Origin: Microbacterium sp. Leaf288
GTDB lineage: Bacteria; Actinomycetota; Actinomycetes; Actinomycetales; Microbacteriaceae
Assembly: GCF_001422925.1 (NCBI RefSeq)
Contig: NZ_LMNI01000013.1
Span: 216,398-280,397, forward strand
Direction of reading: 5' to 3'
DNA: 64,000 bases
The translations under genes were made by a program, and so were the position numbers. Every line of letters begins with the position of its first letter. Within the stretch, counting starts at the first letter, position 1. Below, piece by piece: positions 31,559-40,053 of the stretch. The notes beneath the pieces are model-generated. The model ran no database searches and had not been told where the DNA came from. It worked only from the letters and a program-made list of their open reading frames with translations.

Positions 31559-32572
31559 TCAGACGATACGGGTCTTGGGCGAGACCGTGTAGGTGTCTTC
31601 GGGGTCGCTGAACACGACGTCGCCGAGGGCGGTGTCGATCGCCGCGAGCGTGTCGGCGTCGAGCACGACGCCCGAAGCCTTGACGGTCTCGGCGAGCTGC
31701 TCGGGACGGGATGCCCCTACCAGCGCGGACGCGACGTTCTTGTTCTGCAGCACCCACGCGATCGCGAGCTGCGGCATCGACAGGCCCGCCTGCTCCGCGA
31801 CGGGCTTGAGGCGCTGGACCGCTTCGAGCACCTCGTCGCGGAGGAAGCCCTGGATGAAGCGGGCGCCGCTCTTGTCGTCGGTCGCGCGCGAGCCCTCGGG
31901 CACCGGCTGACCTGGCAAGTACTTGCCCGAGAGCACACCCTGGGCCATCGGCGACCACACGATCTGCGAGATGCCGAGCTCCTCCGAGGCGGGCACGACC
32001 TTGCCCTCGATGACGCGCCACAGCGCCGAGTACTGCGGCTGGTTCGAGATGAGCTGCACGCCGTAGCTCTTGGCGAGGGCATGGCCCTCACGCAGCTGCT
32101 CGGCCGTCCACTCCGAGACGCCGATGTAGAGCGCCTTGCCCTGACGGACGACGTCGGCGAAGGCCTGGAAGGTCTCTTCGAGCGGCGTCTCGTAGTCGAA
32201 GCGGTGCGCCTGGTAGAGGTCGACGTAGTCGGTGCCGAGGCGCTTCAGCGACCCGTTGATGGACTCGAAGATGTGCTTGCGGCTGAGGCCGGTGTCGTTC
32301 GGGCCCTGCGGGCCGGTAGGGAAATAGACCTTCGTGAAGATCTCGAGGGATTCGCGGCGCTGCCCCGAGAGCGCCTTGCCGAGGACCTCCTCGGCGGCCG
32401 TGTTGGCGTAGACGTCTGCCGTGTCGAAGGTGGTGATGCCGGCGTCGAGCGCCGCGTGGACCGTCGCGATGGCGGCAGAGTCGTCGACCTGCGAGCCGTG
32501 GGTGACCCAGTTGCCGTAGGTGATCTCGCTGACCTTGAGACCGCTGTTTCCGAGGTACCGGTAATTGACCAT
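31559..32572 (-). CDS. Aldo/keto reductase (potassium-channel beta subunit-like)
   Basis: A 337-residue NADPH-dependent TIM-barrel reductase. Catalytic residues: Asp and Tyr in FDTADVYANTAAEEVLG, Lys in FTKVYFPTGP and His in YQAHRFDYETP. The C-terminal NADP region has SPMAQGVLSGKY and ALVGASRPEQL. Related to voltage-gated K-channel beta subunits and YghZ-type enzymes that reduce aldehydes such as methylglyoxal. It has no Shine-Dalgarno site: a TAGCGT box and a T-run lie directly before the ATG, so leaderless expression is likely. Co-transcribed with the Nudix gene. Confidence 0.9.
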   Translation of the reverse strand: MVNYRYLGNSGLKVSEITYGNWVTHGSQVDDSAAIATVHAALDAGITTFDTADVYANTAAEEVLGKALSGQRRESLEIFTKVYFPTGPQGPNDTGLSRKHIFESINGSLKRLGTDYVDLYQAHRFDYETPLEETFQAFADVVRQGKALYIGVSEWTAEQLREGHALAKSYGVQLISNQPQYSALWRVIEGKVVPASEELGISQIVWSPMAQGVLSGKYLPGQPVPEGSRATDDKSGARFIQGFLRDEVLEAVQRLKPVAEQAGLSMPQLAIAWVLQNKNVASALVGASRPEQLAETVKASGVVLDADTLAAIDTALGDVVFSDPEDTYTVSPKTRIV

Positions 32573-32579
32573 GAGAAAA

Positions 32580-32617
32580 CGCTACCCGCCCCGATGGGTG
32601 CATCGGGACGGGCAGCG
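32580..32617 (-). terminator. Intrinsic terminator of the ABC exporter operon
   Basis: On the minus strand CGCTGCCCGTCCCGAT pairs with ATCGGGGCGGGTAGCG around a 6-nt loop and is followed by TTTTCTC, a rare U-tract in this GC-rich window. It lies 9 nt after the stop at 32627 and runs into the ATG of the aldo/keto reductase gene. Confidence 0.8.
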
Positions 32618-32626
32618 TCGCTTGGA

Positions 32627-34750
32627 TCAGACGACCGGTGCGGTCTCGTCCTCGGTAGCGTCGTCCTCAGCGGGCGCGGTGCGCTCGCCGGACTCCGCGT
32701 CGATGGACAGGGCGCGGGCCTCCTCGTCGAGATCGGCCGCGGCCTGCTCGAACTGCGAGTTGTAGAGGCGGAAGTACGCACCCTTCGCCACGATGAGCTC
32801 GTCGTGCGTGCCCTTCTCGACGATCCCGCCGTTCTCCATCACGAGGATGAGGTCGGCGTCGCGGATCGTCGACAGGCGGTGCGCGATCACGAACGACGTG
32901 CGTCCTTCACGGAGGGCCGCCATCGCGTGCTGCAGCAGCAGCTCGGTGCGGGTGTCGACGGAGCTCGTCGCCTCGTCGAGGATGAGCACCGAGGGCCGCG
33001 CCACGAACGCTCGCGCGATCGTGATGAGCTGCTTCTCGCCCGCCGAGATGTTCGACGCATCCTCGTCGAGGAGCGTGTCGTACCCGTCGGGCAGCGAGTG
33101 CACGAACCGGTCGACGTAGGTCGCCCGCGCAGCGGCGAGGATCTCGTCGTCGGTGGCGTCGGCCCGGCCGTAGCGGATGTTCTCGCGGATCGTGCCGGCG
33201 AACAGCCACGGGTCCTGCAGCACCATGCCGGTCTCGGCGCGGATGTCGCGGCGCGTGAGGTCGGCGATGTTCTGCCCGTTGAGGAGGATGCGACCGCCGT
33301 CGAGCTCGTAGAAGCGCATCAGCAGGTTCACGAGCGTCGTCTTGCCTGCGCCGGTCGGACCCACGATCGCGACCGTCTGGCCCGGCTCCACCCGGAACGA
33401 CAGGTCGTGGATGAGCGGCCGGTCAGGCGAGTACGAGAAGGCGACGTCCTGGAACTCGATCGTGCCGTCGCCCTCGACGAGCGCCGGGGCGTCCTCGGCG
33501 TCGGGCTCCTGCTCGGGCTCGTCGAGCAGTTCGAACACGCGCTCGGCCGAGGCCGTGCCCGACTGCACGACCGCCGCCATGCCGCCGAGCTCCGCCAGCG
33601 GCTGCGTGAACTGCTGCGAGTACTGGATGAACGCCTGCACGTCGCCGAGGCGCAGCTGGCCGCCGGCCACCATGAGCGCGCCGAAGACCGCGATGCCCAC
33701 GTAGGTGAGATTCCCGATGAACATCATGGCCGGCATCATGATGTTCGACAGGAACTGCGCCTTGAACGAGGCCTGGTACAGCTCCTCGTTCTCCTCGCGG
33801 AACGCCTCGCGCGACGCCTGCTCGCGGCCGAACACCTTGACCAGGGCGTGGCCCGAGAACGACTCCTCGACACGCGCGTTGAGTCGGCCGACCTTGCGCC
33901 ACTGGATGCCGAACGCCTTCTGCGAGCGCGGCCCGATGACGCCGAACAGGATGCCCATGAGCGGGAAGCTCACCAGCACCACGAGGGTCAGCTGCCACGA
34001 GATCGTCAGCATCATGATGAGCACGCCGATCACGGTCAGCACGCTCGTGAGGGCCTGCGACAGCGACTGCTGCATCATCTGCGTGATGTTGTCGATGTCG
34101 TTGGTGACGCGCGAGATCAGCTCGCCGCGCTGGACGCGGTCGAAGTAGCGCAGCGGCAGGCGGTTGATCTTCGCCTCGACCTCTTCGCGCAGACGCCACA
34201 TGACGCGCACCATGATCACGTTGATGACGTAGCCCTGCAGCCACATCAGCAGCGACGACGCGAAGTACAGCCCCAGCACGATGAGCAGCACGCGGCTGAG
34301 CGCCATGAAGTCGACGCCGGCGCCGGGCACGAAGTGCTCCATGGCCGAGACGATGTTGGCGAGGTCCTGCTGCCCCGAGGCCTCCAGCCCCGCGACGACC
34401 TGCTCCTTGGTCATCCCTGCGGGCGCCATCGACGAGACGACGCCTTCGAAGAGGATGTTGGTCGCCTCGCCGAGCACCTTCGGCGAGAGCACCGCGAGCA
34501 CGACGCCGATCGAGCCGAGGATCGACACGAACACGAACGACCAGGCGTTCGGGCGCAGCAGCCCGATCAGCCGGCGGAAGGCGGGCCAGAAGTGCGCTGC
34601 CTTGCCCGGGGCGACCGCGCCGCTCCAGTCGTCTGCCGCGATGCGCGCCTGCTCGCCGAGCTCGATCTCGGCCTTCTCCTCGGCGCTCAGCTCGGCCACG
34701 GCCTGGCGCACGCGCCGACGGGTCTTCTCGGTGTTCTTCTCGTCGCTCAT
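32627..34750 (-). CDS. Heterodimeric ABC exporter, subunit B (transmembrane plus ATPase)
   Basis: A 707-residue half-transporter. An extended charged N-terminus (about 1-60) precedes six transmembrane helices (about 65-380) and an ATPase domain (about 430-670): Walker A GPTGAGKTTL, Q-loop MVLQDPWLFAGT, signature NISAGEKQLITIA (altered from LSGGQ), Walker B VLILDEATSSVD with the catalytic Glu, and switch His in VIAHRLSTI. The C-terminus is acidic. The ATG overlaps the stop of subunit A. Intact Walker B and His make this the ATP-hydrolysing partner. It resembles multidrug/lipid exporters of the LmrCD/TmrAB class; substrate unknown. Confidence 0.92.
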   Translation of the reverse strand: MSDEKNTEKTRRRVRQAVAELSAEEKAEIELGEQARIAADDWSGAVAPGKAAHFWPAFRRLIGLLRPNAWSFVFVSILGSIGVVLAVLSPKVLGEATNILFEGVVSSMAPAGMTKEQVVAGLEASGQQDLANIVSAMEHFVPGAGVDFMALSRVLLIVLGLYFASSLLMWLQGYVINVIMVRVMWRLREEVEAKINRLPLRYFDRVQRGELISRVTNDIDNITQMMQQSLSQALTSVLTVIGVLIMMLTISWQLTLVVLVSFPLMGILFGVIGPRSQKAFGIQWRKVGRLNARVEESFSGHALVKVFGREQASREAFREENEELYQASFKAQFLSNIMMPAMMFIGNLTYVGIAVFGALMVAGGQLRLGDVQAFIQYSQQFTQPLAELGGMAAVVQSGTASAERVFELLDEPEQEPDAEDAPALVEGDGTIEFQDVAFSYSPDRPLIHDLSFRVEPGQTVAIVGPTGAGKTTLVNLLMRFYELDGGRILLNGQNIADLTRRDIRAETGMVLQDPWLFAGTIRENIRYGRADATDDEILAAARATYVDRFVHSLPDGYDTLLDEDASNISAGEKQLITIARAFVARPSVLILDEATSSVDTRTELLLQHAMAALREGRTSFVIAHRLSTIRDADLILVMENGGIVEKGTHDELIVAKGAYFRLYNSQFEQAAADLDEEARALSIDAESGERTAPAEDDATEDETAPVV

Positions 34751-36480
34751 CGCGCGACCTCCGCTCCGAGCTGGGATTCCACGATCTCGCGGTACGTCTG
34801 ACTGGTCTCGAGCAGCTGCTCGTGCGTGCCGATGCCCACGATGCCGCCGTCGTCGAGCACGACGATGCGATCGGCGTCGGTGATCGTCGAGACGCGCTGG
34901 GCGACGACGATCTTGGTGACATCGGGAAGCTCGCGCCACAGCGCCTGCCTCAGCCGCGCATCGGTGGTGAGGTCGAGCGCCGAGAACGAGTCGTCGAACA
35001 CGAGGACGCGCGGCTGGTGGACGATCGCCCGCGCGATCGCGAGCCGCTGCCGCTGCCCGCCCGAGACGTTCGTGCCGCCCTGCGAGATCGGGGAGTCGAG
35101 CCCGGCCTCCATCTGGCTCACGAAATCGCTCGCCTGGGCGATCTCGAGCGCGCGCCAGAGCTCGGCGTCGGTCGCGTCCTCGCGGCCGAACCGCAGGTTC
35201 GACGCGATGGTGCCCGAAAACAGGAACGGGCGCTGGGGAACGAGTCCGATCGTGCTCCACAGGGCGTCGAGGTCTGCCCGCCGCACGTCGACCCCGCCGA
35301 CCTCGACGACGCCGTCGGTGGCGTCGAAGAGCCGAGGGATGAGCGAGATCAGGGTGGTCTTGCCTGCGCCCGTCGAGCCGACGATGGCGACGGTCTCGCC
35401 CGCGTCGGCGCGGAAGCTGATGCCCGACAGGATCGGGTGCTCGGCGCCCGGGTACGTGAAGGCGACGTCGCGGAACTCGACGGTGCCGGGAGCCGGGAAC
35501 CGGCCGACGGCGTCGGACGGGCGCTCGAGCGACGAGTGCGTGTCGAGCACCTCGCCGACGCGCTCGGCCGACACCGCGGCGCGCGGGATCATCAGGGTCA
35601 TGAAGCTCGCCATCATGACGCCGGAGAGGATGATCATGGCGTACTGCATGAAGGCGAAGAGCGTGCCGATCTGGATCTCGCCGCTGTCGACCTGCATGCC
35701 GCCGAACCAGATCACGCCGATGACGGTGACGTTCAGGATCAGCATGACCGCGGGGAAGAGCACCACGAAGAGCGACCCGACCTTGCGGCCGACGACCATG
35801 ATGTCGGTGTTGGCCTCGCGGAAGCGCTCCTCTTCGATGGGTTCGCGGACGAAGGCGCGGATGACGCGGATGCCGGTGAGCTGCTCGCGCATCACGCGGT
35901 TCACGCCGTCGAGCTTGCCCTGGTAGCTGCGGAACAGCGGCACCATGCGGGCGATCACGATGCCCGCGACGACGAGGAGCACCGGCACGGCGACCGCGAT
36001 GATCCATGCGAGGCTGGCGGCCTGCTCGATCGCGAGCACGATGCCGCCGATCGCGAGCAGCGGCGCCGTGACGAGGAACGTCGCGCCCATCATCGCGAGC
36101 ATCTGCACCTGCTGCACGTCGTTCGTGTTGCGGGTGATGAGCGAGCCGGCGCCGAAGCCGGTGACCTCGCGCTCGGAGAAGCCCGAGACGCGCTCGAAGA
36201 TGTCGTCGCGGATGTCGCGACCGAGCCTCATCGCGGCGCGCGCCGCGAAGTAGGTCGCGATGATCGACGCGACGATCTGGCCCAGAGACACGGTCAGCAT
36301 GACGATGCCGGTGCGCCAGATGTAGTCGGTGTCGCCCTTGGAGACACCGTTGTCGATGATGTCGGCGTTCAGGCTGGGCAGGTACAGCGAGGCGATGGCG
36401 GAGGCCGACTGGAACAGCAGCACGCCGAGCAGCAGCCAGCCATACGGTTTGAGATATCGGACGAGGAGCTTTGCCAGCAC
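34747..36480 (-). CDS. Heterodimeric ABC exporter, subunit A with degenerate ATPase site
   Basis: A 577-residue half-transporter: six transmembrane helices then an ATPase domain. Walker A GSTGAGKTTL, Q-loop GLVPQRPFLFSG, signature NVSGGQRQRLAIARA. Walker B reads VLVFDDSFSALD, with Asp where the catalytic Glu should be, and the switch residue is Gln (IVVAQRVSTI) instead of His, so its own ATP site is probably poorly hydrolytic. This asymmetry is normal for heterodimeric exporters. The GTG at 36480 has GGGAGAA upstream; an in-frame ATG at 36558 lacks one. It overlaps subunit B by 4 nt. Confidence 0.9.
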   Translation of the reverse strand: MLAKLLVRYLKPYGWLLLGVLLFQSASAIASLYLPSLNADIIDNGVSKGDTDYIWRTGIVMLTVSLGQIVASIIATYFAARAAMRLGRDIRDDIFERVSGFSEREVTGFGAGSLITRNTNDVQQVQMLAMMGATFLVTAPLLAIGGIVLAIEQAASLAWIIAVAVPVLLVVAGIVIARMVPLFRSYQGKLDGVNRVMREQLTGIRVIRAFVREPIEEERFREANTDIMVVGRKVGSLFVVLFPAVMLILNVTVIGVIWFGGMQVDSGEIQIGTLFAFMQYAMIILSGVMMASFMTLMIPRAAVSAERVGEVLDTHSSLERPSDAVGRFPAPGTVEFRDVAFTYPGAEHPILSGISFRADAGETVAIVGSTGAGKTTLISLIPRLFDATDGVVEVGGVDVRRADLDALWSTIGLVPQRPFLFSGTIASNLRFGREDATDAELWRALEIAQASDFVSQMEAGLDSPISQGGTNVSGGQRQRLAIARAIVHQPRVLVFDDSFSALDLTTDARLRQALWRELPDVTKIVVAQRVSTITDADRIVVLDDGGIVGIGTHEQLLETSQTYREIVESQLGAEVAR

Positions 36481-36723
36481 GAGAGTTCTCCCGGACGCGG
36501 CGAAGCCATGGCAGGGCTCCGCCTCTGCGGATCTGAGGGTGCCGACCCACCTTCGCACGGGCCGCCGACATCGCGGCAGTCCCGTTCACTGAGGGCGGAA
36601 CGGGGGGCGTGGCCGCCTCCCATCGGCGACCCGCCGGTCACTCTAACACGATATATCGCGACACACGAGACCGCTCCCATCCCGCGGCCCCGCAGTGCCG
36701 GGAAGGGACGGTGGATGCTGCGG
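36481..36723. other. Upstream region of the ABC exporter, with an AT-rich palindrome
   Basis: No gene is seen. The perfect palindrome CGATATATCG (36649-36658) is followed by CGACACAC, so the minus strand reads TGTCGCGATATATCGTG. Such TATCGCGATA-like boxes are known targets of PadR-type repressors of transporter genes; no padR gene is present here. A long GC-rich leader of about 160 nt would lie between this box and the exporter start. Confidence 0.4.
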
Positions 36724-38340
36724 CTACGCCTCCGCGCCCTTCGCGATGTCTGCGCGCTCGCGCCAGCTGCGCGCCGTGACGCGGTCGAGTGCCACCTGGC
36801 GGCGCAGCGCGTCGGCCTTCTCGTAGAGCGAGGGCTCGCCCCAGCTCGTGAGCACCTTCACGAGCACCGGGAGCAGCTCGATCATGAAGAACAGCCCGGC
36901 GATGAGCCAGTGCGCCCACGCGAGGATCGGCTCACGGGCCGACAGTCGCTCCAGCCCGCCGATCTGGCTCAGCAGGCCCACCGCGCCGGAGTTGCCGCTC
37001 GCGATCTCGGCGGCACGGGCGTCGTACGCGGCGAGCGCGGCCTGGTACTGCTCGCGCGCGCCGGGCAGCTCGTCCTTGGCCTGCTGCTTGTTCGTCGCCT
37101 CCGATGCGCCGGCGTCCGCCGTGCCCGCGGCCTGCGCGGTGGCGAGATCCGCCTGGGCCGCCGTCAGCTGAGAGTTCAGGTCGTCGTATGCCGCCTGGGC
37201 GGCGGCGAGCTGCGCCTCGGCGGCATCCGAGCTCGCGCCTTCGCCGGCGACGCCGCTGCATCCCTGCACCTCGCCGGCACCCTGTCCGGTCAGTTCGCAC
37301 TGGTAGATCGCGCGCGCCTGGTCGATCACCTGCTGCTGCGCGGCGAGCTTCGCGGTGAGGTCGTCCACGGTCTGCTGCGCCGACGCCGTCGACGCCGACG
37401 TGGTGTCGGCGCCCGCCACGACACCGCTGGCCGCCTGGCTCTCGAGCGCCGCAACACGTTCGCTCGCGGCATCCAGCGCCTGCTTCTCGGGCCCGGCGGT
37501 GACGGCGTCCTGATCCGACTGCGCCTGGGTGATGTTCGTCGCGTTCACCTCGCGCGCGATGTCGTTGTGGAAGATCTGCAGCACGAGCGGCTCGGCCACG
37601 ACAATGCCGATGACGGCGGCCATGATGACGCGGGGGATCGCGAGCGCGATCAGCCGCCCGATGCTCTGCGACGAGCGCATCGTCGAGGTGAGGAAGCGGT
37701 CGAGGTTGAAGATGATGAGCGCCCACACGATCGCGAGGGGCAGCGCGCCCCACGCGACGATCCGCACTCCCGTGGTGAGCGCGAAGTACATCGAGATCGC
37801 TGAGATCAGGGCGGTGCCCGCGATCACGAAGAACATCTGCACGAAGCGCGGCGTCTCGGTCGGCACTTCGTCGAGCACCGATCCGTCGGCCCCGCCGAGG
37901 ATCGCGAGTTTGCGCCAGCCCGACGTCCGCTCTCGACGCGGGCGCTTCGCACGCTTCGCGCGGACGGGAGGAACGGATGCTGCCGCCTCCGGCTCCTCAT
38001 CGCGCGAGGCTTGCTCGGCGACGGGCTCATCCTCACGTGGCTCGTCGACGGCGCCCCACTCGCCGATGGTCGTCGTCTGCTCCGCCACGACCGGCTCGGC
38101 CACGGCGATCGGCTGCGTCGGGTTCATCGCGAGGGCGTCCTCGAGGAGGTCCTTCGTCACCGGGAACGGGTCTTCGGGGCCGTCGTCACCGGGGCGCTGG
38201 TCGGCCCCGGGCTCACCGGCCGCCTGCTGGGCGCGCACGTCGTCGAGGTACAGATCCTCGGTCTGCTCGCCGTCCGTCTCGAACTCGATCCGGCCGTCGG
38301 AGCCGAACCGGCCCGGCCGGTGTGCGGAGTAAGAAGACAT
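36724..38340 (-). CDS. DUF4407 membrane protein with coiled-coil
   Basis: A 538-residue protein. Residues 1-about 150 are cytoplasmic, acidic and Pro/Glu-rich, ending in a basic patch (RAKRAKRPRRERTSGWRK). The DUF4407 core follows: two close transmembrane helices (MFFVIAGTALISAISMYFAL; WGALPLAIVWALIIFNLDRF), a third (RVIMAAVIGIVVAEPLVLQI), a long Ala/Gln-rich coiled coil outside (about 270-460, with one Cys pair CELTGQGAGEVQGC), and a fourth (WLIAGLFFMIELLPVLVKVL). The ATG at 38340 has no Shine-Dalgarno site but TATGGT lies just upstream, suggesting a leaderless mRNA. Function of DUF4407 is unknown; it stands alone here. Confidence 0.85.
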   Translation of the reverse strand: MSSYSAHRPGRFGSDGRIEFETDGEQTEDLYLDDVRAQQAAGEPGADQRPGDDGPEDPFPVTKDLLEDALAMNPTQPIAVAEPVVAEQTTTIGEWGAVDEPREDEPVAEQASRDEEPEAAASVPPVRAKRAKRPRRERTSGWRKLAILGGADGSVLDEVPTETPRFVQMFFVIAGTALISAISMYFALTTGVRIVAWGALPLAIVWALIIFNLDRFLTSTMRSSQSIGRLIALAIPRVIMAAVIGIVVAEPLVLQIFHNDIAREVNATNITQAQSDQDAVTAGPEKQALDAASERVAALESQAASGVVAGADTTSASTASAQQTVDDLTAKLAAQQQVIDQARAIYQCELTGQGAGEVQGCSGVAGEGASSDAAEAQLAAAQAAYDDLNSQLTAAQADLATAQAAGTADAGASEATNKQQAKDELPGAREQYQAALAAYDARAAEIASGNSGAVGLLSQIGGLERLSAREPILAWAHWLIAGLFFMIELLPVLVKVLTSWGEPSLYEKADALRRQVALDRVTARSWRERADIAKGAEA

Positions 38341-38443
38341 CCGCACACCATAGAGCGGGCAACCTGTGCGGCAGGTGTATTAGAGAAGCGTGAGATCCCG
38401 GATCCCCCGGGTCGCGGCATCCGTCATCCCGTCCTCGCCGCGT
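38341..38443. other. DUF4407 upstream region
   Basis: Short non-coding stretch holding the likely promoter of the DUF4407 gene (TATGGT close to the start) and the beginning of the repeat array described next. No gene is visible. Confidence 0.4.
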
Positions 38444-38740
38444 GCGAAGTCCGGACTTCGCACCATCTGGAGGTCGGAACTCAGCGTTCCCGGACCTCCC
38501 GGATGGGCACCGTGCCCCGGCGCGCGAAGTCCGGACTTCGCGAGCTCCGAAGGCCGGTCGGGTGCGTTTCCCGGACCGCCCCCGGGATTGGCACCGTGCC
38601 CCGGCGCGCGAAGTCCGGACTCCGCAAGCTCCGAAGGCCGGGCGGGAGCGTTTCCCGGACCGCCCCCGGATGGGCACCGTGCCCCGACGCGCGAAGCCCG
38701 GACTTCGCAAGCTCCGAGGGCCGGGCGGGTGCGTTTTCGG
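38444..38740. repeat. Tandem array of about 84-bp units centred on the palindrome GCGAAGTCCGGACTTCGC
   Basis: The 18-bp perfect palindrome GCGAAGTCCGGACTTCGC occurs at 38444-38461 and 38524-38541, with one-base variants at 38608-38625 and 38691-38708. Spacing is 80, 84 and 83 nt. Between them are a second inverted repeat, GGGCACCGTGCCC, and a conserved GAGCTCCGAAGGCCGG...GCGTTTCCCGGACCGCCCCC segment. Two further palindromes with the same 84-nt spacing lie at 53220-53321. The array fills the gap between DUF4407 (divergent side) and the rlmN stop; it has no ORF. Confidence 0.85.
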
Positions 38741-38746
38741 GACGTG

Positions 38747-39988
38747 TCAGTCCTCGAGCGGGGTCGCCGCGGCGACCGCCTCGTCCTCTTCGGTGGCGAC
38801 GAGCTGGCCGCACGCGCCGTCGATCTCCTTGCCGCGGGTGTCGCGGAGGGTCGTCGGGATGCCGGCGTCGTTGAGGCGGCGGACGAACTCGTTCTGCACC
38901 TCGACCTCGGACGCGGTCCAGATCGAGCCGGGAGTCGGGTTCAGCGGGATGGGGTTCACGTGCACCCAGCCGCGGCCACGGTCGTTGAGCTTCTTCGCCA
39001 GCAGGTCGGCGCGCCAGCCGTGGTCGTTCATGTCCTTGATGAGGGCGTACTCGATCGAGACGCGGCGGCCCGTCTTGTCGAAATAGGCGCGCGCGGCGTC
39101 GAGCGCCTCGTCGACCTTCCAGCGCGAGTTCACCGGGATGAGCTCGTCGCGCAGCTTGTCGTCGGGCGCGTGCAGTGAGAGGGCGAACGTCACGGGGATG
39201 TCCTCGGCGGCGAGCTTCGTGATCGCGGGCACGAGGCCGACCGTCGAGACGGTGATGCCGCGAGCGCTCATGCCGAGGCCGTGCTGCTTGTCGGTCATCA
39301 CGCGCACGGCCTGCATCACGCGGGCGTAGTTGGCGAGCGGCTCGCCCATGCCCATGAAGACGATGTTCGACACCCGGTCGGCGGAGTGGTCGTCCTTCTT
39401 CTTTCCGCCGAGGCCCCCGTCGGCGATGAGCCGGTTGGCGCGCACGACCTGCTCGACGATCTCGGCCGCCGACATGTTGCGCGTGAGGCCGGCCTGACCG
39501 GTCGCGCAGAACGGGCAGTTCATGCCGCAGCCGGCCTGCGAAGAGACGCACAGCGTGATGCGGCCGGGGTAGCGCATGAGCACCGACTCGACGAGCGCGC
39601 CGTCGTGCAGCTTCCACAGGAACTTGATCGTGTCACCGCGGTCGGTCTCCAGGCGGCGCACCTCGGTGAGGAGCGCCGGCAGCATGCCGTGCACGAACTC
39701 CTCGCGGCCCTCGGCGGGGAGGTCCGTCATGTCGGCGGGATTGTGGGTCCAATGCTGGAAGTAGTGCTTCTCGAGCTGCTTCGCCCGGAAGCCGGGGAGC
39801 CCGAGCTCCTTGACCTTCTCGACGCGCTGCTCGGGGGTGAAGTCCGCCATGTGCACGGGCGGCTTGCCCCGCTTCGGACTCGCGAACTGCAGGAGGGGCC
39901 GACCCTCGGCATCCTTCTTCTGCGTCCATCCCTCGGTCGCCGGACGCACCTGCCTCGGTTTCGTCGTGCGCACAGGGGAATCGGTCAT
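38747..39988 (-). CDS. rlmN: Dual-specificity 23S rRNA/tRNA adenine-C2 methyltransferase RlmN
   Basis: Radical-SAM enzyme methylating A2503 of 23S rRNA and A37 of some tRNAs. 413 residues. The CxxxCxxC iron-sulfur motif is GCGMNCPFCATG, with MGMGEPLANY (SAM), SLHAPDD, and the methyl-carrying Cys in IDGACGQL. The ATG at 39988 has TACCCT ending 6 nt before it and no Shine-Dalgarno site, consistent with a leaderless mRNA; the ATG 21 nt upstream overlaps that box. The N-terminus carries a basic extension of about 25 residues. Single gene, followed by the repeat array. Confidence 0.95.
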   Translation of the reverse strand: MTDSPVRTTKPRQVRPATEGWTQKKDAEGRPLLQFASPKRGKPPVHMADFTPEQRVEKVKELGLPGFRAKQLEKHYFQHWTHNPADMTDLPAEGREEFVHGMLPALLTEVRRLETDRGDTIKFLWKLHDGALVESVLMRYPGRITLCVSSQAGCGMNCPFCATGQAGLTRNMSAAEIVEQVVRANRLIADGGLGGKKKDDHSADRVSNIVFMGMGEPLANYARVMQAVRVMTDKQHGLGMSARGITVSTVGLVPAITKLAAEDIPVTFALSLHAPDDKLRDELIPVNSRWKVDEALDAARAYFDKTGRRVSIEYALIKDMNDHGWRADLLAKKLNDRGRGWVHVNPIPLNPTPGSIWTASEVEVQNEFVRRLNDAGIPTTLRDTRGKEIDGACGQLVATEEDEAVAAATPLED

Positions 39989-40053
39989 GCGTCCAGGGTA
40001 CGCGGACACGCCTGGACGGAGGCCGATCCCCGCGCCCGGACTAGGCTCGGCCT

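Noticed and set aside
31010..34801. A 1263-codon open frame on the plus strand
   Set aside because: Antisense to Nudix, aldo/keto reductase and ABC exporter genes, all with intact catalytic motifs. The translation is an Arg/His/Leu/Val-rich low-complexity chain.
38444..38740. 84-bp repeats considered as a CRISPR array or coding repeats
   Set aside because: The sequences between palindromes are also conserved, so there are no spacers; no frame across the array looks like the neighbouring genes.
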